The notes beneath the pieces are model-generated. The model had not been told where the DNA came from and did no database searches. It saw only the letters and a program-made list of their open reading frames with translations. This document shows, piece by piece, positions 1-10,541 of a DNA stretch of 64,000 bases. This stretch comes from Portulaca oleracea (Eukaryota > Streptophyta > Magnoliopsida > Caryophyllales > Portulacaceae). How positions within the stretch are numbered: position 1 is the stretch's first letter; every line of letters starts with the position of its first letter. A program made the translations under genes and the position numbers. Where the stretch lies: contig CM055890.1 in the NCBI GenBank assembly GCA_029582165.1, forward strand, positions 5,765,787 to 5,829,786. The letters are read 5' to 3'.

Positions 1-220
1 TTAGCTACATGAATAATTAATTGCAAAGCATCACTCCACAAAAAAATTCCAACTACAAAAGAAACTTCCATAAAAAGTCTTTGTCAAAAAAGCCTCACAA
101 GATTAATCATTATTATTTTCCAAAAAAATAAAGAATGTAAAACTCTAAAAGTAAATCTAGGCACGCATCCAGAGGTAACTTGGAGTCTGAATCGGGCTTC
201 AAGAACCCAAAACTCCTACA
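1..220. other. Unassigned sequence left of the TRIM-like array
   Basis: No gene is recognised. The stretch is AT-rich and does not match the LTR end that precedes the other two copies of the neighbouring internal region (1413-1641 and 2248-2473). It may be internal sequence of a longer parent element or flanking DNA cut by the window edge. Confidence 0.4.
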
Positions 221-448
221 AACTCCACCTTGGACCGAATTCCATGAGGATACGACATCACCAAAATTTCCTTGAAGGGCAATCAAACCGGGGGTGTAGG
301 AACGACCTTGTAAGATTGATATTGTAGAAAACATTTCAAAATAGGCTCTTGATTGAACCCAACTTTGCATGAAGCTGAATTCAAATCTGATTGAACCTGA
401 TTGTCTCCGAATATGATAAATTTGGTTGAGCATGGCTCTGATACAACT

Positions 449-1412
449 TGCTAGGATCGAAATTCGGATATGAAACCTCATATTAGGGATTAGATCCAGA
501 TTGAACCGAATCTAACATTATAGCGGAAGCAAACAAGATAATTAATTTAGGGATATGGGTATTGAGAAATAAACAAGATCAATGTAGGGGTGTTGAAGAC
601 AAGATTTTTACGGGGAAACCAAGCGGGAAAAAACCACGGGAAGCGAAATAAAATCCACTATAATAGAGATATTAGAAAGGGTATCCCAAATGGATGTATA
701 ACACAACGAGATCAAAAAGGAAAGATCTCAAACGGTCGTAGCACAATGGGAGTAGACATATCTCAAAGGAAAGATAACGAGATATAAGGGAGATTACAAT
801 CTCATAAGAAAAACTTTCAAAGTAGAGTAGATAAAAGAAGATCTCACAAGGGTGCCATAGAGGCACATAATTTGGCCACACCAAATCAGGTTGAATAACC
901 TAGTATTTATACCAAATCCAAGTAACCATAAAATAATCTTCTAGCTACAATCAACTGTTTAGAGACCAAGCAGTATCAATCACTAAAAGGAAATAATTAT
1001 TTAACAAAAAATTACTTAGGGGTACCCTAACTTTTGGTGAAATGTTTTTCTGATACCCCAACTTTTAAAAACTAATTTTGGGGTACCCTAACTTTTAGAA
1101 TTAGAAATAATTAGGTGAATTTTCGGCCAATTATTTGAATTCAACGGTGAGTTTTAGGCAGGAAATTGATTAAGTGTTTTTGTGGATGAAAATACCATTT
1201 GTTTTCGTGGACGAAAATGATTTGAATCAATCGGAGTTTCGCCGGAAATTCACCTAGTAATTTCTAATCCTAAAAGTTAGGGTACCCCAAAATTAGTTTT
1301 AGAAAGTTAGGGTACCAAAAAATTGTTTCTTCAAAAGTTAGGGTACCTCTAAGTAATTTTTTGATTTATTTCCAAAACTTGAATATGAATGGAATTGGAA
1401 CACTGCCCAACA
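449..1412 (-). repeat. TRIM-like LTR copy 1 (contains a MITE)
   Basis: TG...CA repeat homologous to 1642-2247 and 2474-3075. It is about 599 bp once the MITE at 1004-1363 and its 5-bp duplication are removed. A minus-strand TATA-like sequence (TATAAATACTA) lies at 901-911. Confidence 0.8.
1004..1363. mobile_element. 360-bp inverted-repeat MITE inside LTR copy 1
   Basis: The other two LTR copies read straight through AATTATTTATTTCC where copy 1 carries this insert, flanked by ATTTA (999-1003 and 1364-1368). Its ends are long inverted repeats: the left begins ACAAAAAATTACTTAGG, and the reverse complement of the right begins CAAAAAATTACTTAGAGG. Similarity continues for roughly 120 bp through several GGTACCCTAACTTTT units, so the element is largely a fold-back. 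No coding capacity. The superfamily is not certain from a 5-bp AT-rich duplication. Confidence 0.8.
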
Positions 1413-1641
1413 AACTCCACCTTGGATCGAATTCCATGAAGATACGACATCTCCAAAATTTCCTTGAAAGGCAATCTAACCGTTAGGTGTAAGAACGACC
1501 TTGTAAGACTGATATTGTAGAAAACATCCCAAAATAGGCTCTTGATTGAACCCAACATTGCAGAAATTTGAATCCAAATCTGATTGAACCTGATTGTCTC
1601 CCAATCAGATAAATTTGGTTGAACATGGCTCTGATACCACT

Positions 1642-2247
1642 TGCTAGGATCGAAATTCGGATATCAAACCTCCTGTTAGGGAATAGATCCTACTTGAACC
1701 GGATCTAACTTTGAAATGGAAGTGAACAAGATAATTAATTTAGGGATGTGAGTATTGAGAAAATAAACAAGATCAATGTAGGGGTGGTGAAGACAAGATT
1801 TGTACATGGAAACCTAAAGCAGGAAAAAACCACGGGAGACAAGATAAAATCCACTGTAATGGAGATATTACAAGGGTATCCCAAACGGTTCTATCCTATA
1901 TAACACATGAGATCAAAAAGGAAATATCTCAAATGGTTATAGCACAATGGGAGTAGACATATCTCAAAGAAAAGATAACGAGGTATAAGGAGATTACAAT
2001 CTCATAATAAAAACTCTCATAGTGGAATAGATAAAAGGAGATCTCAAAAGGGTGTTGTAGAGGCACGTAATTTGGCCACACCAAACTAGGTTGAATAACC
2101 TAGTATTTATACCAAATCCAAGTAACCCTAGAATAATCTTATAGCCGCAATCAACTGCTTAGAGACCAAGCAGTATCAATCACAAAAAGGAAATAATTAT
2201 TTATATCCATAACTTGAATTTGAATGGAATTAGGACACTACACAACA
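1642..2247 (-). repeat. TRIM-like LTR copy 2
   Basis: A 606-bp TG...CA repeat with the PBS at 1627-1639 on its left and a short internal region on its right. The minus-strand TATA-like box lies at 2101-2111. It is an empty-site reference for the MITE in copy 1. Confidence 0.8.
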
Positions 2248-2473
2248 AACTCCACCTTGGACCGAATTCCATGAAGATACGACATCACCAAAATTTCCTT
2301 GAAGGGCAATCAAACCAAAAACTTCACCTCGTAAGATTGATCTTCTAGAAAACATCCCAAAATAGGCTCTTGATTGAACCTGGCCAACTTTGTAGGAATC
2401 TAAATCTGAATTTGATTGAACCTGATTGTCTCCTAATCTGATAAATTTGGTTGAACCTGGCTCTAAAACCACT

Positions 2474-3075
2474 TGCTAGGATCAGAATTCATATATGAAA
2501 CCTCCTGTTAGGGATTAGATCCAAATTGAACCGGATCTAACATTGTAGTCGAAGCGAACAAGATAATTAATTTAGGGATGTGGGTATTGAGGAAATAAAC
2601 AAGATCAATGTAGGGGTGATGAAGACAAGATTTTTACGTGGAAACTTAAAGTGGGAAAAACCCACGAGAGGCAAGATAAAGTCCACTATAATGGAGATAT
2701 TACAAAGGGTATCCTAAATGGATATATAAGACAATGAGATCAAAAAAGAAAGATCTCAAACAGTAATCGCACAACGGGAGTAAACATATCTCAAAGGAAA
2801 GACAACGAGATATAAGGGAGATTATAATCTCATGATGAAAACTCTCAAAGTGAAATAGATAAAAGGAGATCTCACAAGGGTGCCGCAGAGGCACATAATT
2901 TGGTCACACCAAACTAGGTTGAATAACCTAGTATTTACACTAAATCCAAGTAACCCTAGAATAATCTTCTAGCCGCAATCAACTGTTTACAGACCAAGCA
3001 GTATCAATTACAAAAAGGAAATAATTATTTATTTCCAAAACTTGAATCTAAATGGGATTGGGACACTGCGCAACA
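2474..3075 (-). repeat. TRIM-like LTR copy 3
   Basis: A 602-bp TG...CA repeat and the rightmost LTR of the array. The adjacent PBS is mutated (GGCTCTAAAACCA) and the TATA-like box near 2930 is altered, so this copy has decayed more than copies 1 and 2. Unique sequence follows from 3076. Confidence 0.75.
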
Positions 3076-3551
3076 AAACTGTTTAAAAGTCGTTGCCAAA
3101 CTGAATGCACGACGCTTTATCTTCCTTTTGTTCCCTTTCCCTCATAATATTGTAATTGAGTTTATTAACACAATAGGCCCTAAATGATGTATGTGAGATG
3201 TATTTTTTCCATTTTATTACCATTTCTTTATATTGTTGCATTATTAAATACATTCACTGCACGCATCACTTATATTTTTCTATCTAGTATTGCCAAAAAA
3301 AAAATACATGTTAGAAATTTTAGTTGATGAAAATAGATGCAAGCTACAATAAGGTCAATTGGATGGTTACAAGTCTATGAGATTCTTTTTTCTAGGATTA
3401 TCATTTATCAATTCAAAGGTAGCTTCTTCACTTTCAGACTCTCGAGCTCATACTGCTATTGGTTATGTACATTGCAAAACGTACTTGCAATATGGCCAAT
3501 GTCAAAATTTTGATCTTCTTTCAACTAATTTTGATCCTATCTTTCAACTAA
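3076..3551. other. Noncoding spacer; ends in a short tandem duplication
   Basis: No gene recognised; the short open frame here has no family signature. A unit of about 25 bp (TTTCAACTAATTTTGATCCT and a few more bases) is present twice in tandem. The second copy, starting near 3541, is interrupted by the MITE at 3552-4012 and resumes at 4013. Confidence 0.5.
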
Positions 3552-4012
3552 GAGTGTGTTTGGTTGGCAAATAACCCTGGGGAAATTGGTCAATTTCCCC
3601 AAATTGACCATTTTTCCCAATGTTTGGTAGCACATTGATCATGGGGAAATTTTCACAGGGGCCCACTATTCCCCCCCACAACATTCAAGAAAAATTTTCA
3701 CGGGCGGGGGGGGGGGGATGTTGGGAAAATATTTCCCGGACTGTGAATTACATCTAGTGGTTAGTGAATTTCCAAAACTACCCCTAATTTCACAAACTCT
3801 AGTAAATAAATAAGGGTAATTTGGTCATTCTAGTAAATGTTTCCTAGGAAAGTTGCAATTTGAATCAAACATTGTAAAAGTTTTCCTAGGATTTTAAATT
3901 GTACACCAACATTGTAAAGTATAGTTTCCAAGGGAAATTTTTCTCATGAAAAACTTCCCATGAGAAACTTTCCCCAGGAAAATTTTCCCTGGGGTTCTTA
4001 CCAAACGCTCCC
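3552..4012. mobile_element. Tourist/PIF-Harbinger-like MITE
   Basis: A 461-bp element with imperfect terminal inverted repeats: left GAGTGTGTTTGGT, right (reverse complement) GGGAGCGTTTGGT, flanked by TAA (3549-3551 and 4013-4015). A 3-bp TAA/TTA duplication with a G(A/G)G...GTTTGGT end is the usual signature of Tourist-type MITEs. The interior is noncoding and contains C and G homopolymer runs (around 3670-3718) and repeated GGGGAAA/TTTCCCC blocks, giving a fold-back character. Confidence 0.75.
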
Positions 4013-4015
4013 TAA

Positions 4016-4770
4016 TTTGATCCTATCTTGGATAGACATGTCAACTACAATATGTATTTTGTGGTGCGTTTCTTGATTAGCAATCAAAACGTGCAAGATC
4101 TCTGCTCTGGGCAAAGGTAATGGGGATACATCTACTTCTAATTCTCGATTTGATGTTGGCAGAGACGAACCATTGTAGCTGAAAGGAGAAAATCATTGTG
4201 ACTTGGAAGTGTACCCTATGTACATTAGATAGCTGAACAAAATTGTATTGAACATGTTGAAACTACCTCTCTAAGCAACATCTTAATGAGCGTATATAGG
4301 ACTGTAAACCCAAGAAAGAGAACATATTGTTGTGATCCTCATTAATTTTATGTTTTTTGTATTCAGTAGTTTAAGCATCTTTAGATTTGTTATGTGATTA
4401 ATTAAGCTATTATTTAGATTTATTCAAGAAGTGTCTGATAGAAGAGAATGACAAAATGACTCAGACAAGCTCTTGTATATTTGGATTTGGTTTGATTCTT
4501 TGTAGTCTCTTATACAATTACTCGCATACTCCACATAATTAATACCCAATAGGCCAACCAACGTTACTAATGTAGTTAAACGTCAAGTACTGTGTTGATG
4601 ACCCTTGTAAAACCAGACATTTGCATTAGTCAGCATGGTCCAAGTACGGTTCTCCATCATGATATTTGATGTTATCGTCAAAATTTAAGTGGTTTGGCTT
4701 TGCCTCATATAGATTTGGCCTTCCTAACATATATGATAAATTGGACCACCGAATACAACGGATAACAGTA
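4016..4770. other. Noncoding AT-rich stretch
   Basis: I see no coding frame, RNA gene or repeat boundary that I can support here. Confidence 0.4.
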
Positions 4771-5568
4771 AGGCCCATGTTGGAAATCATGCATAGTTTG
4801 TGACTATTCCCGCGTAAACCCCCACAGATGCGCGGGTTAACCTAGGATGGGTTGGGTTCTCCATGTTGTTCAATTGGGTTTTCGTTGCAACTCCATGAGT
4901 TGGACTTCGGCACATATATATTAGGCCTGCAAACATAACCCGCAATATGATTACACTAAATTAAGGTCCATGTTGGGAACCATGCATGATTTGTGACTGT
5001 ACTCCACGTAAACCCTAATAGATGCACATGTGAACCTAGCGTGGGTTGGGTTCTCCATGGTGTTTTATTGAGTTTGTGTTGTAACCTTACAGGTTGATCT
5101 TTGGCGCATACATATTGGGACTTCAAAACATCACCCACACCATCACTATAGTAATGTATGGCCCATGTCGGACAACATGTATGGTTTATGAATATACCCC
5201 ACGTAAACCCCTACAAATGAGCAAGTGAACCTAGCTCGGGTTGGATTTTCCATGGTATTCTATTGGGTTTGCGTTGTACCCCCATGGGTTAGACTTTGGC
5301 GCATGCATATTGAGCCTTGAAAATGTAACCCACACTATGACTACATTAGAGTAATCCCCATATTGGAAAACGTTCATGGTTTGTGACTGTCACCCATGTG
5401 GTTTGTGATTGTCACCCATGTAAATCCTCATAGATGCATAGGTGAACCTATCATGACTTCTACCAAAAAATTAAAAAAAAATTATCACGGGTTGGGTTTT
5501 CCATGGTGTTCTATAGGGTTTGCGTTGTAAACCCATGGGTTTAGCTTTGACTCATACATTGGGCCTAA
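4771..5568. repeat. Tandem repeat, period about 193-195 bp, four copies
   Basis: Copies begin at about 4771, 4964, 5159 and 5354, each starting near (A/T)GGYCCATGTTGG and containing CGTAAACCC, GTGAACCTAG, GGGTTGGGTT, CCATGGTGTT and TTTGGCGCATACATATTG. Divergence between copies is moderate. The fourth copy is longer because of an internal duplication of about 22 bp (GTTTGTGACTGTCACCCATG, around 5378-5420) and a small A-rich insertion near 5463-5486. No coding potential. It could be a short satellite array or the tandem part of a larger element. Confidence 0.75.
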
Positions 5569-5570
5569 TG

Positions 5571-5750
5571 AATTATACAAGAGTCATGACTCAGTACTGC
5601 TTTACAAAAGAGTTGCTATAGAATATCAATATACACAAGTAATGACTCGGTAATGCTTTACAAAAGAGTTGTTATAGAATATAATTATACAAGAGCAATG
5701 ACATAGTAATGATTTACAAAAGAGTTGCCATAGAAATGAATTATACAAGG
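5571..5750. repeat. Tandem repeat, period 56 bp, three copies plus a partial
   Basis: Units begin at about 5571, 5627, 5683 and 5739 (partial). Each contains AATTATACAAG, ATGACTCAGTA or a variant, and TTTACAAAAGAGTTGYYATA. It abuts the 193-bp array directly. Confidence 0.8.
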
Positions 5751-5916
5751 TAGGTTTGCTCGCTACAATGGGTAATATATGCCTTGCCACTTGTATCAAA
5801 AAACCCAACACATATCGTTCGAATCCAAATAAGACTTGTTAAAGACCCAAAACAGATACAAGCTCTAAACATTTTTAAAAACCAGCAAATAACAGCAACT
5901 TGGAGTGTAGCAGGCC

Positions 5917-6195
5917 GAGTTCTTCACTGCCCCTGCCACTCAATTTTTAGTTTTTTTGTCAAGAATACCATTGGATTTTATTTTTTCTCAAATCTACCAT
6001 TACTAATTAAAATTTGTGTCAAAAGTACTATTATTACCTTTTATAGCAAGTAAGCACTTTTCGTTCCCCAACATTTTTAATTTTCCTTTTAATTTGCTTC
6101 TCCCTTCCTTCCTTTTCCCTGCTGTGTTTTGTTCATCAATGGCAAGACTACCATGAAAGTTTAGTACTCCTTCTCCTCCTTGCCATCAACATACA
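5917..6195 (+). repeat. Pack-MULE left terminal inverted repeat
   Basis: Pairs with 7220-7499. Homology runs inward to about CTTGCCATCAACA near 6195, after which the arms diverge. Confidence 0.8.
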
Positions 6196-6671
6196 TCCCT
6201 TTTCATGTTGACATTATTTGAGCATTACACATTTCATATTTATATGCATATATGCTGTCATGGTGAAGGAAAAGCATGGGAGATCGAGTGTGAATTGTGT
6301 TGAGCAATTGAAAAATAAAGTTCAGTGGACTCATGCTGGACTCTTCTTCTTCTTCTTCTGAATTCACCCTTTCTACACTGTTTTTCTCTCTCTCTCAATT
6401 TCAAAATGAAAATCATATTAAATTTGAGCTCATAATTTCCATAAATTCTCCCTTGGCTCCTTTTTCCATCATCATAATTCATCATCTATCCAAAAATCTC
6501 TCTATTTTTCTTCTCTGATGATCAACAACTACTACATAAACCACCCAGAAAACATGAATTCCTTACAAACAACACAGAAAAACAACAACAAAAACAGGAA
6601 GAAGAAGTAGAGATCTTCATTTTCCGGCATACTCGCCGTCGTCGGCGAAGTTCTCCGAGCTCCGGCGAGTC

Positions 6672-7256
6672 GTGATGAAGCCCCTTCTCCGGCGATCGAA
6701 AACCCCCAGAGTCGTACGGATCTCCGTCGTCGACGGCGACGCCACCGATGAGTCTGACTCGGAATCCGGGTCGGGTTTCCGAACCCGGGTCGAGAAAAAT
6801 GTCTACCAGATCCAGTTCCAGGAGGGCTCGCCGGAGATAGAAGCTCCGGCGAAGGCGGAGATGGCGGTGAAGAAGCGGCGAGAGGCACGGCGGCAGCGAA
6901 ATTCCGGGAAGTCCGCGTCGTGGGGAAGTGGGCGGCGGAGATCCGAGATCCGGCCCGGAAAAACCCGGATTTGGCTCGGAACTTTCGATACTGCTGAAGA
7001 AGCTGCGATGATGTACGACGACGCGGCGATCAAGCTCCGGGGACCCTCTGCTCCGAAGAACTTCCCCCAGCCACTTCCTCCGCCATCGCCTCCGCCGCCG
7101 ATGGTGGTGCCGGAGACGAGCATGACGTCAGCTTTAGGGTACGATTCCGACAGGGAGGAGTCTCAGCAGGGCGTCCGGTCGCCGACTTCCGTCCTGCGGT
7201 TCGATGAGCGTGAATTGTGTGTTGATGGCAAGGAGGAGAAGAAGGAAGAGTACTAA
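6672..7256 (+). pseudogene. Captured CRF-type AP2/ERF gene fragment, ERF domain frame-disrupted
   Basis: The 194-residue frame starts at an ATG in [20 protein letters not shown], a CRF-domain-like N-terminus followed by [11 protein letters not shown] (residues about 20-30). Residues about 98-122 match the second half of an AP2/ERF DNA-binding domain ([20 protein letters not shown], then AAIKLRG). The tail contains SPTSVLRF, a C-terminal motif seen in CRFs. The first half of the ERF domain is not in this frame: 6899-about 6965 in the next frame reads [13 protein letters not shown], with the expected RPW missing, so at least two indels break the DNA-binding fold. The last codons and stop lie in the right TIR of the Pack-MULE. 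CRFs are nuclear transcription factors acting in cytokinin signalling. This copy probably cannot bind DNA normally, though a transcript could still produce antisense or small RNA against the parent gene. Confidence 0.8.
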
Positions 7257-7499
7257 AATTTCATGGTAGTCTGCCATTGATGAACAAAACACACCAGGGA
7301 AAAGGAAGGAAGGGAGAAGCAAATTAAAAGGAAAATTTAAAAAGTTGGGGAGTAAAAAGTATTTACCTGCTATAGAAGGTAATAATGGTATTTTTGACAC
7401 AAATTTTAATTAATAATGGTAGATTTGTGAAAAAATAAAATTTAGTGGTGTTCTTGACAAAAAATTGAAAGTTGAGTGGTAGAGGTAGTGAAGAACTCA
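7220..7499 (-). repeat. Pack-MULE right terminal inverted repeat
   Basis: Reverse-complement partner of 5917-6195. It supplies the last residues and stop codon of the captured reading frame. It is followed directly by the TAGCAGGCC duplication. Confidence 0.8.
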
Positions 7500-7508
7500 T
7501 AGCAGGCC

Positions 7509-9024
7509 ACTTCAAAAGTTGTCAGGAATTATCCTACCAGAACATATGCCAAAGCCAAAAATCAATCAGAGGGTAAATGTGATCAAATAAAACAACTTAA
7601 ATCAACCAACCAAGGAAACACCTAGAAGAGTTAAGAAAATAACAATACTCAAACATCCAAGAACGAGATTTGGAAAATCTTGCCGGCAATAACGTACAAT
7701 TTAATAGAGCAATGCCAAAAAAAAAAGGAACATATGAGATCCCAGGAAGGCCAAACTTTAACTAAGCAAGCATAAGTAAGCAACATACTCGTGCCTAAAG
7801 GATTAAGGCAGATACCGATAGTATCCAGTGCAAGATCAGAACTAGAACAGAAAAAATCACCACCCATAATTTGTCATTAGCCCAATCAGTAAAAAATACA
7901 CAGCACCTTTGGTATACTTTAATTGATGAAGAAACTCAACCTTCATCCCATTATTATATCAATTGCATAATAGCATCCATATCAAAATCCACGAAGAAGT
8001 AATAAACACAAATTTAATCGTAGCAATCTCAAGGGATAGATACAGAACACCTTATTCAACCTGTAAGGCAGGGTAGATCGAACCATTCACCGCCCAAATA
8101 AGCAGAGTAGCAACCAGTCGTAACATAATCAAGGAAGAGTAACACAATCAAGCCCTAACACTAGCAGAAACCCCAAAAGGTCGTCTCTTGACAGAAAATT
8201 TCAAAGAACAATAGGAACTAGCATGAGTATACATAGAATTCATAGTACTTTCAATTACCATCTGAAGGAACCAACCAGCAAAAGACTTTGGCATCCAGAT
8301 AGTGGAACGGTTGTATTTCTCTGCTATCGCTTGTTTGGTGCAATATTAACTTCTTAGAGATTCACGTTCCTTACTTGCTCCATAGTCAAATCCAATAAGT
8401 ATTGAGTGACCTATTCACATATTTATTTAGATTGGATTATTTAATAGAATCAATAGCTATTCCAAGGTGTTTTAAACTATACAATGGACTATACAATGAT
8501 TACTTAAAGCATCATATAAGAATTTGCAAGTTAGGTTCTTTAGTGTATAAGCAAAATCATACCTCGTCATCCCCTATGGTTGGTTAAGTTAAGAGCTCGA
8601 CATCACTCAAGTTGGATTCCAATTTTCTAGATGTCACTAAAGTGGCTAGAAATTTCGTGCTCTTTTGGTATTCTTCTATAAATACTGTAAAGGGGATATA
8701 AAAAGACTAAAGGTAGACATATAATCAAACATTTGTTTTACTTTTCATGAAATTGGGGATTTCTCATGGGCCATAAGGTATCAAGAAAATACAAATACAA
8801 CTCACCTAGAAATGTTATGTGCTATCCACTTCATTATGATCATGTATAGTTGTAAATTTAGGGGTATGGCTCTACTCAAAAGCCTTGCCTCAAGAATTTT
8901 TGTTCACTATTCATTTAGCTATATTTTTCCCCTAGATGCATGATTGCGCTCTGTGTACGGTTGTCTAAGTTTTTTAGGTTCGTGACACTTTGAATTAAGC
9001 ATACTTGATGAGAGTGGCGCATGC
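7509..9024. other. Noncoding flank of the nested block
   Basis: No gene, RNA or repeat that I can support. The sequence is AT-rich with short open frames lacking family signatures. The bases CATGC (9020-9024) flank the outermost LTR; the matching duplication on the right cannot be tested because that LTR copy is truncated. Confidence 0.4.
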
Positions 9025-10479
9025 TGATGAAGGATACCATGATGGGATTTGGTGATGCTTGAGTTGGAGAAGATGGAGGATGAAGAATTTGAACCTGAAA
9101 AACAACCTTGAACCGATATGAACTTGAGATAAAGGGAATCCACCGCCTAAGAACTGCAACCCACCAAGATCTTGCTAAAGACTAGGCCACCACAAACTCC
9201 ATAAAGGGAAGACTTGCAACAACACCATTAAGCAAATGGATAAAGTAAACAAGATTTGAGAGAGGGAGGGAAAAGCCAAGGCTTTGCAAATTTCATTCAT
9301 CAATGTCTAAGTCTCTCTTCTCTCCTAATGCCAAGTATATATGAGTATTGAGTTGAAAAGTGGCTTGGATTGTACAATTACAAAAGAACCCCTTAATTAA
9401 AGGGCTTTACAAAACATAAGGGGAGGGGTAAAAATGGAAATAAACAAAATGGGGAGAAACAAAAGGGGAAAATTGGATGAAAAACCTAATTTCCCAGACT
9501 CGTCGAGGGTGCGACGGTTAAAATCACCAGCAACTTCGCGGGCGCGAACCAAATGTTGCAGGCATGACCTTATTCGGGAATTTGAGACAGAGGTGGTCGT
9601 CAGAAAGGTCGCAGTCGCGACCTCTAGGTCACGGTTGTGACCATAAGGGAGGGGGGCGCAGCAGCGACATAGGAGGTCACGGGCGTGACCCGTGGCGATG
9701 CTCAAACAAAAAATTCCCCCTGTCGCGGGATCGCGGCCGCGACCAGGAGCGTCACGGGCGCGACTGCCCGCTGGGCAATTTTTCTGTTGAACTTAAAACG
9801 CGCATAACTTCTTCATCCAAACTCTGATTTAACCCTGTAAGATATCAATGAAAATACTTAATATGTACTTTAAGCTCCACGAATCTCAAGTCCAACGGAG
9901 CCATATTGAAGGATTTATGGTGTAAAGAGTGACGACATGTCTTTTCTTTGTCCAATTGCATCCCACTTTCTTCTTTTCCCTTGGGTGATCTCCCAACCCG
10001 ATCCATGCTTAACGTGAAAGATCATCATGGTCCAAGATAAACAAAAGAACCCAAAATATCCCGGGTGGTCCCTCCATGGCATGATAATACCTGAAATACC
10101 CTTGAAGTTGATGTTGACCGTTTGGAGCCCAAAAGGAAGTCAAGTTTGACTTCGTTGCTTTATTTTCGCGAAGGAATCCTAGGAGCCTTTTGAGGCTTAG
10201 GAATGGTCCCATTGAGGACCACAAGCAACATCCCTTGGTCCGGGATTCTCTTTGAAATGCCTTATGCATCCCATCTTGAATGGAAAAGACTAAAGACCCT
10301 TTCACGTCTTTGGGGTCTTGGAAGGGCAAGTCACTCATGGTTTGGTGGCGGGTCCCATCCCGGGATACTTCATACTCCCCTTCTGGAAAAAAAAATTGAC
10401 CTCAACTCTTGGAAGTAAGAAGAGAGCCACCCTCCATGACCACGTCCCATGGGATGAGTCTTCTACGAGGTCTGATGTG
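9025..10479 (-). repeat. 3' LTR of the outermost Ty3/gypsy element (minus strand)
   Basis: Positions 9025-about 10087 are homologous to 60418-61403: same order of landmarks, including AAGGGAATCCACC, CCACCAAGATCTTGC, the CG-rich motif cluster and GACGACATGTCTTTTCTT. The right copy is adjacent to a PBS, so this copy is the 3' LTR. Beyond 10087 there is no partner because the right copy stops at 61403. The stretch 10088-10479 is therefore either further LTR or the 3' end of the internal region. A minus-strand TATA-like box lies at about 9335-9343, with GC-rich quasi-palindromes upstream of it (minus-strand sense) at about 9500-9775. Confidence 0.75.
9500..9775 (-). promoter_or_regulatory. CG-rich quasi-palindrome cluster in U3 of the outer LTR
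   Basis: Several 14-16-bp near-palindromes lie upstream of the minus-strand TATA box: GGTCGCAGTCGCGACC, GGTCACGGTTGTGACC, GGTCACGGGCGTGACC, ATCGCGGCCGCGACC, GTCACGGGCGCGAC. The surrounding LTR is AT-rich, so the cluster stands out. A role as protein-binding sites is inference. Confidence 0.6.
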
Positions 10480-10484
10480 CAACC

Positions 10485-10506
10485 TGTAGACACTAGATTT
10501 TGTACC
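10485..10506 (+). repeat. Tat-like solo LTR, 5' end (separated from the rest by the LINE)
   Basis: Starts TGTAGACACTAGATTTTG, resembling the start of the Tat LTR at 10906 (TGTAGACAC). It continues at 49937 once the LINE and one copy of its target duplication are removed. The LTR ends CCTACA at 51360. Flanking 5-mers are CAACC (10480-10484) and CACCC (51361-51365), a one-mismatch target duplication. Confidence 0.7.
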
Positions 10507-10510
10507 GAAT

Positions 10511-10511
<1 letters not shown>

Positions 10512-10541
<30 letters not shown>

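Larger units (their letters stand above)
221..3075 (-). mobile_element. Tandem TRIM-like LTR retrotransposon array (3 LTRs, 2 complete short internal regions)
   Basis: Three near-identical LTRs of about 600 bp (449-1412 including a MITE, 1642-2247, 2474-3075) are separated by internal regions of only about 228 bp (1413-1641 and 2248-2473), with a third internal copy at 221-448. Each LTR reads TG...CA. Next to each LTR start on the + strand is the reverse complement of the initiator tRNA-Met primer site (GGCTCTGATACCA or variants at 434-446, 1627-1639 and about 2459-2472), so the element runs on the minus strand. A purine-rich GGTGGAGTT precedes each downstream LTR on the minus strand. The internal region has no gag or pol, only a short frame beginning beside the PBS. 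This matches a terminal-repeat retrotransposon in miniature, although its LTRs are long for that class. A deletion derivative of a larger element is the alternative. Confidence 0.75.
5917..7499 (+). mobile_element. Pack-MULE (Mutator-like element carrying a captured gene fragment)
   Basis: A 1583-bp element flanked by a perfect 9-bp direct repeat TAGCAGGCC (5908-5916 and 7500-7508), the duplication length typical of Mutator-like elements. Its ends are long inverted repeats of about 280 bp, 5917-about 6195 and about 7220-7499; the left begins GAGTTCTTCACT and the right ends AGTGAAGAACTC. By eye the arms are roughly 85% or more identical with small indels. The interior holds no transposase but a CRF-like fragment (6672-7256) with its probable 5' leader. 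Long TIRs, a 9-bp duplication and captured host coding sequence define a Pack-MULE. The divergence between TIRs argues against a very recent insertion. Confidence 0.88.

Noticed and set aside
3660..3720. G-rich run as a G-quadruplex or telomere-like element
   Set aside because: It is a single G homopolymer with matching C runs inside a fold-back MITE, not a repeated G-tract pattern or telomere repeat.
6258..7400. Minus-strand open frames across the CRF fragment
   Set aside because: They are shadows of a GC-rich coding region; the plus frame has CRF-family motifs.
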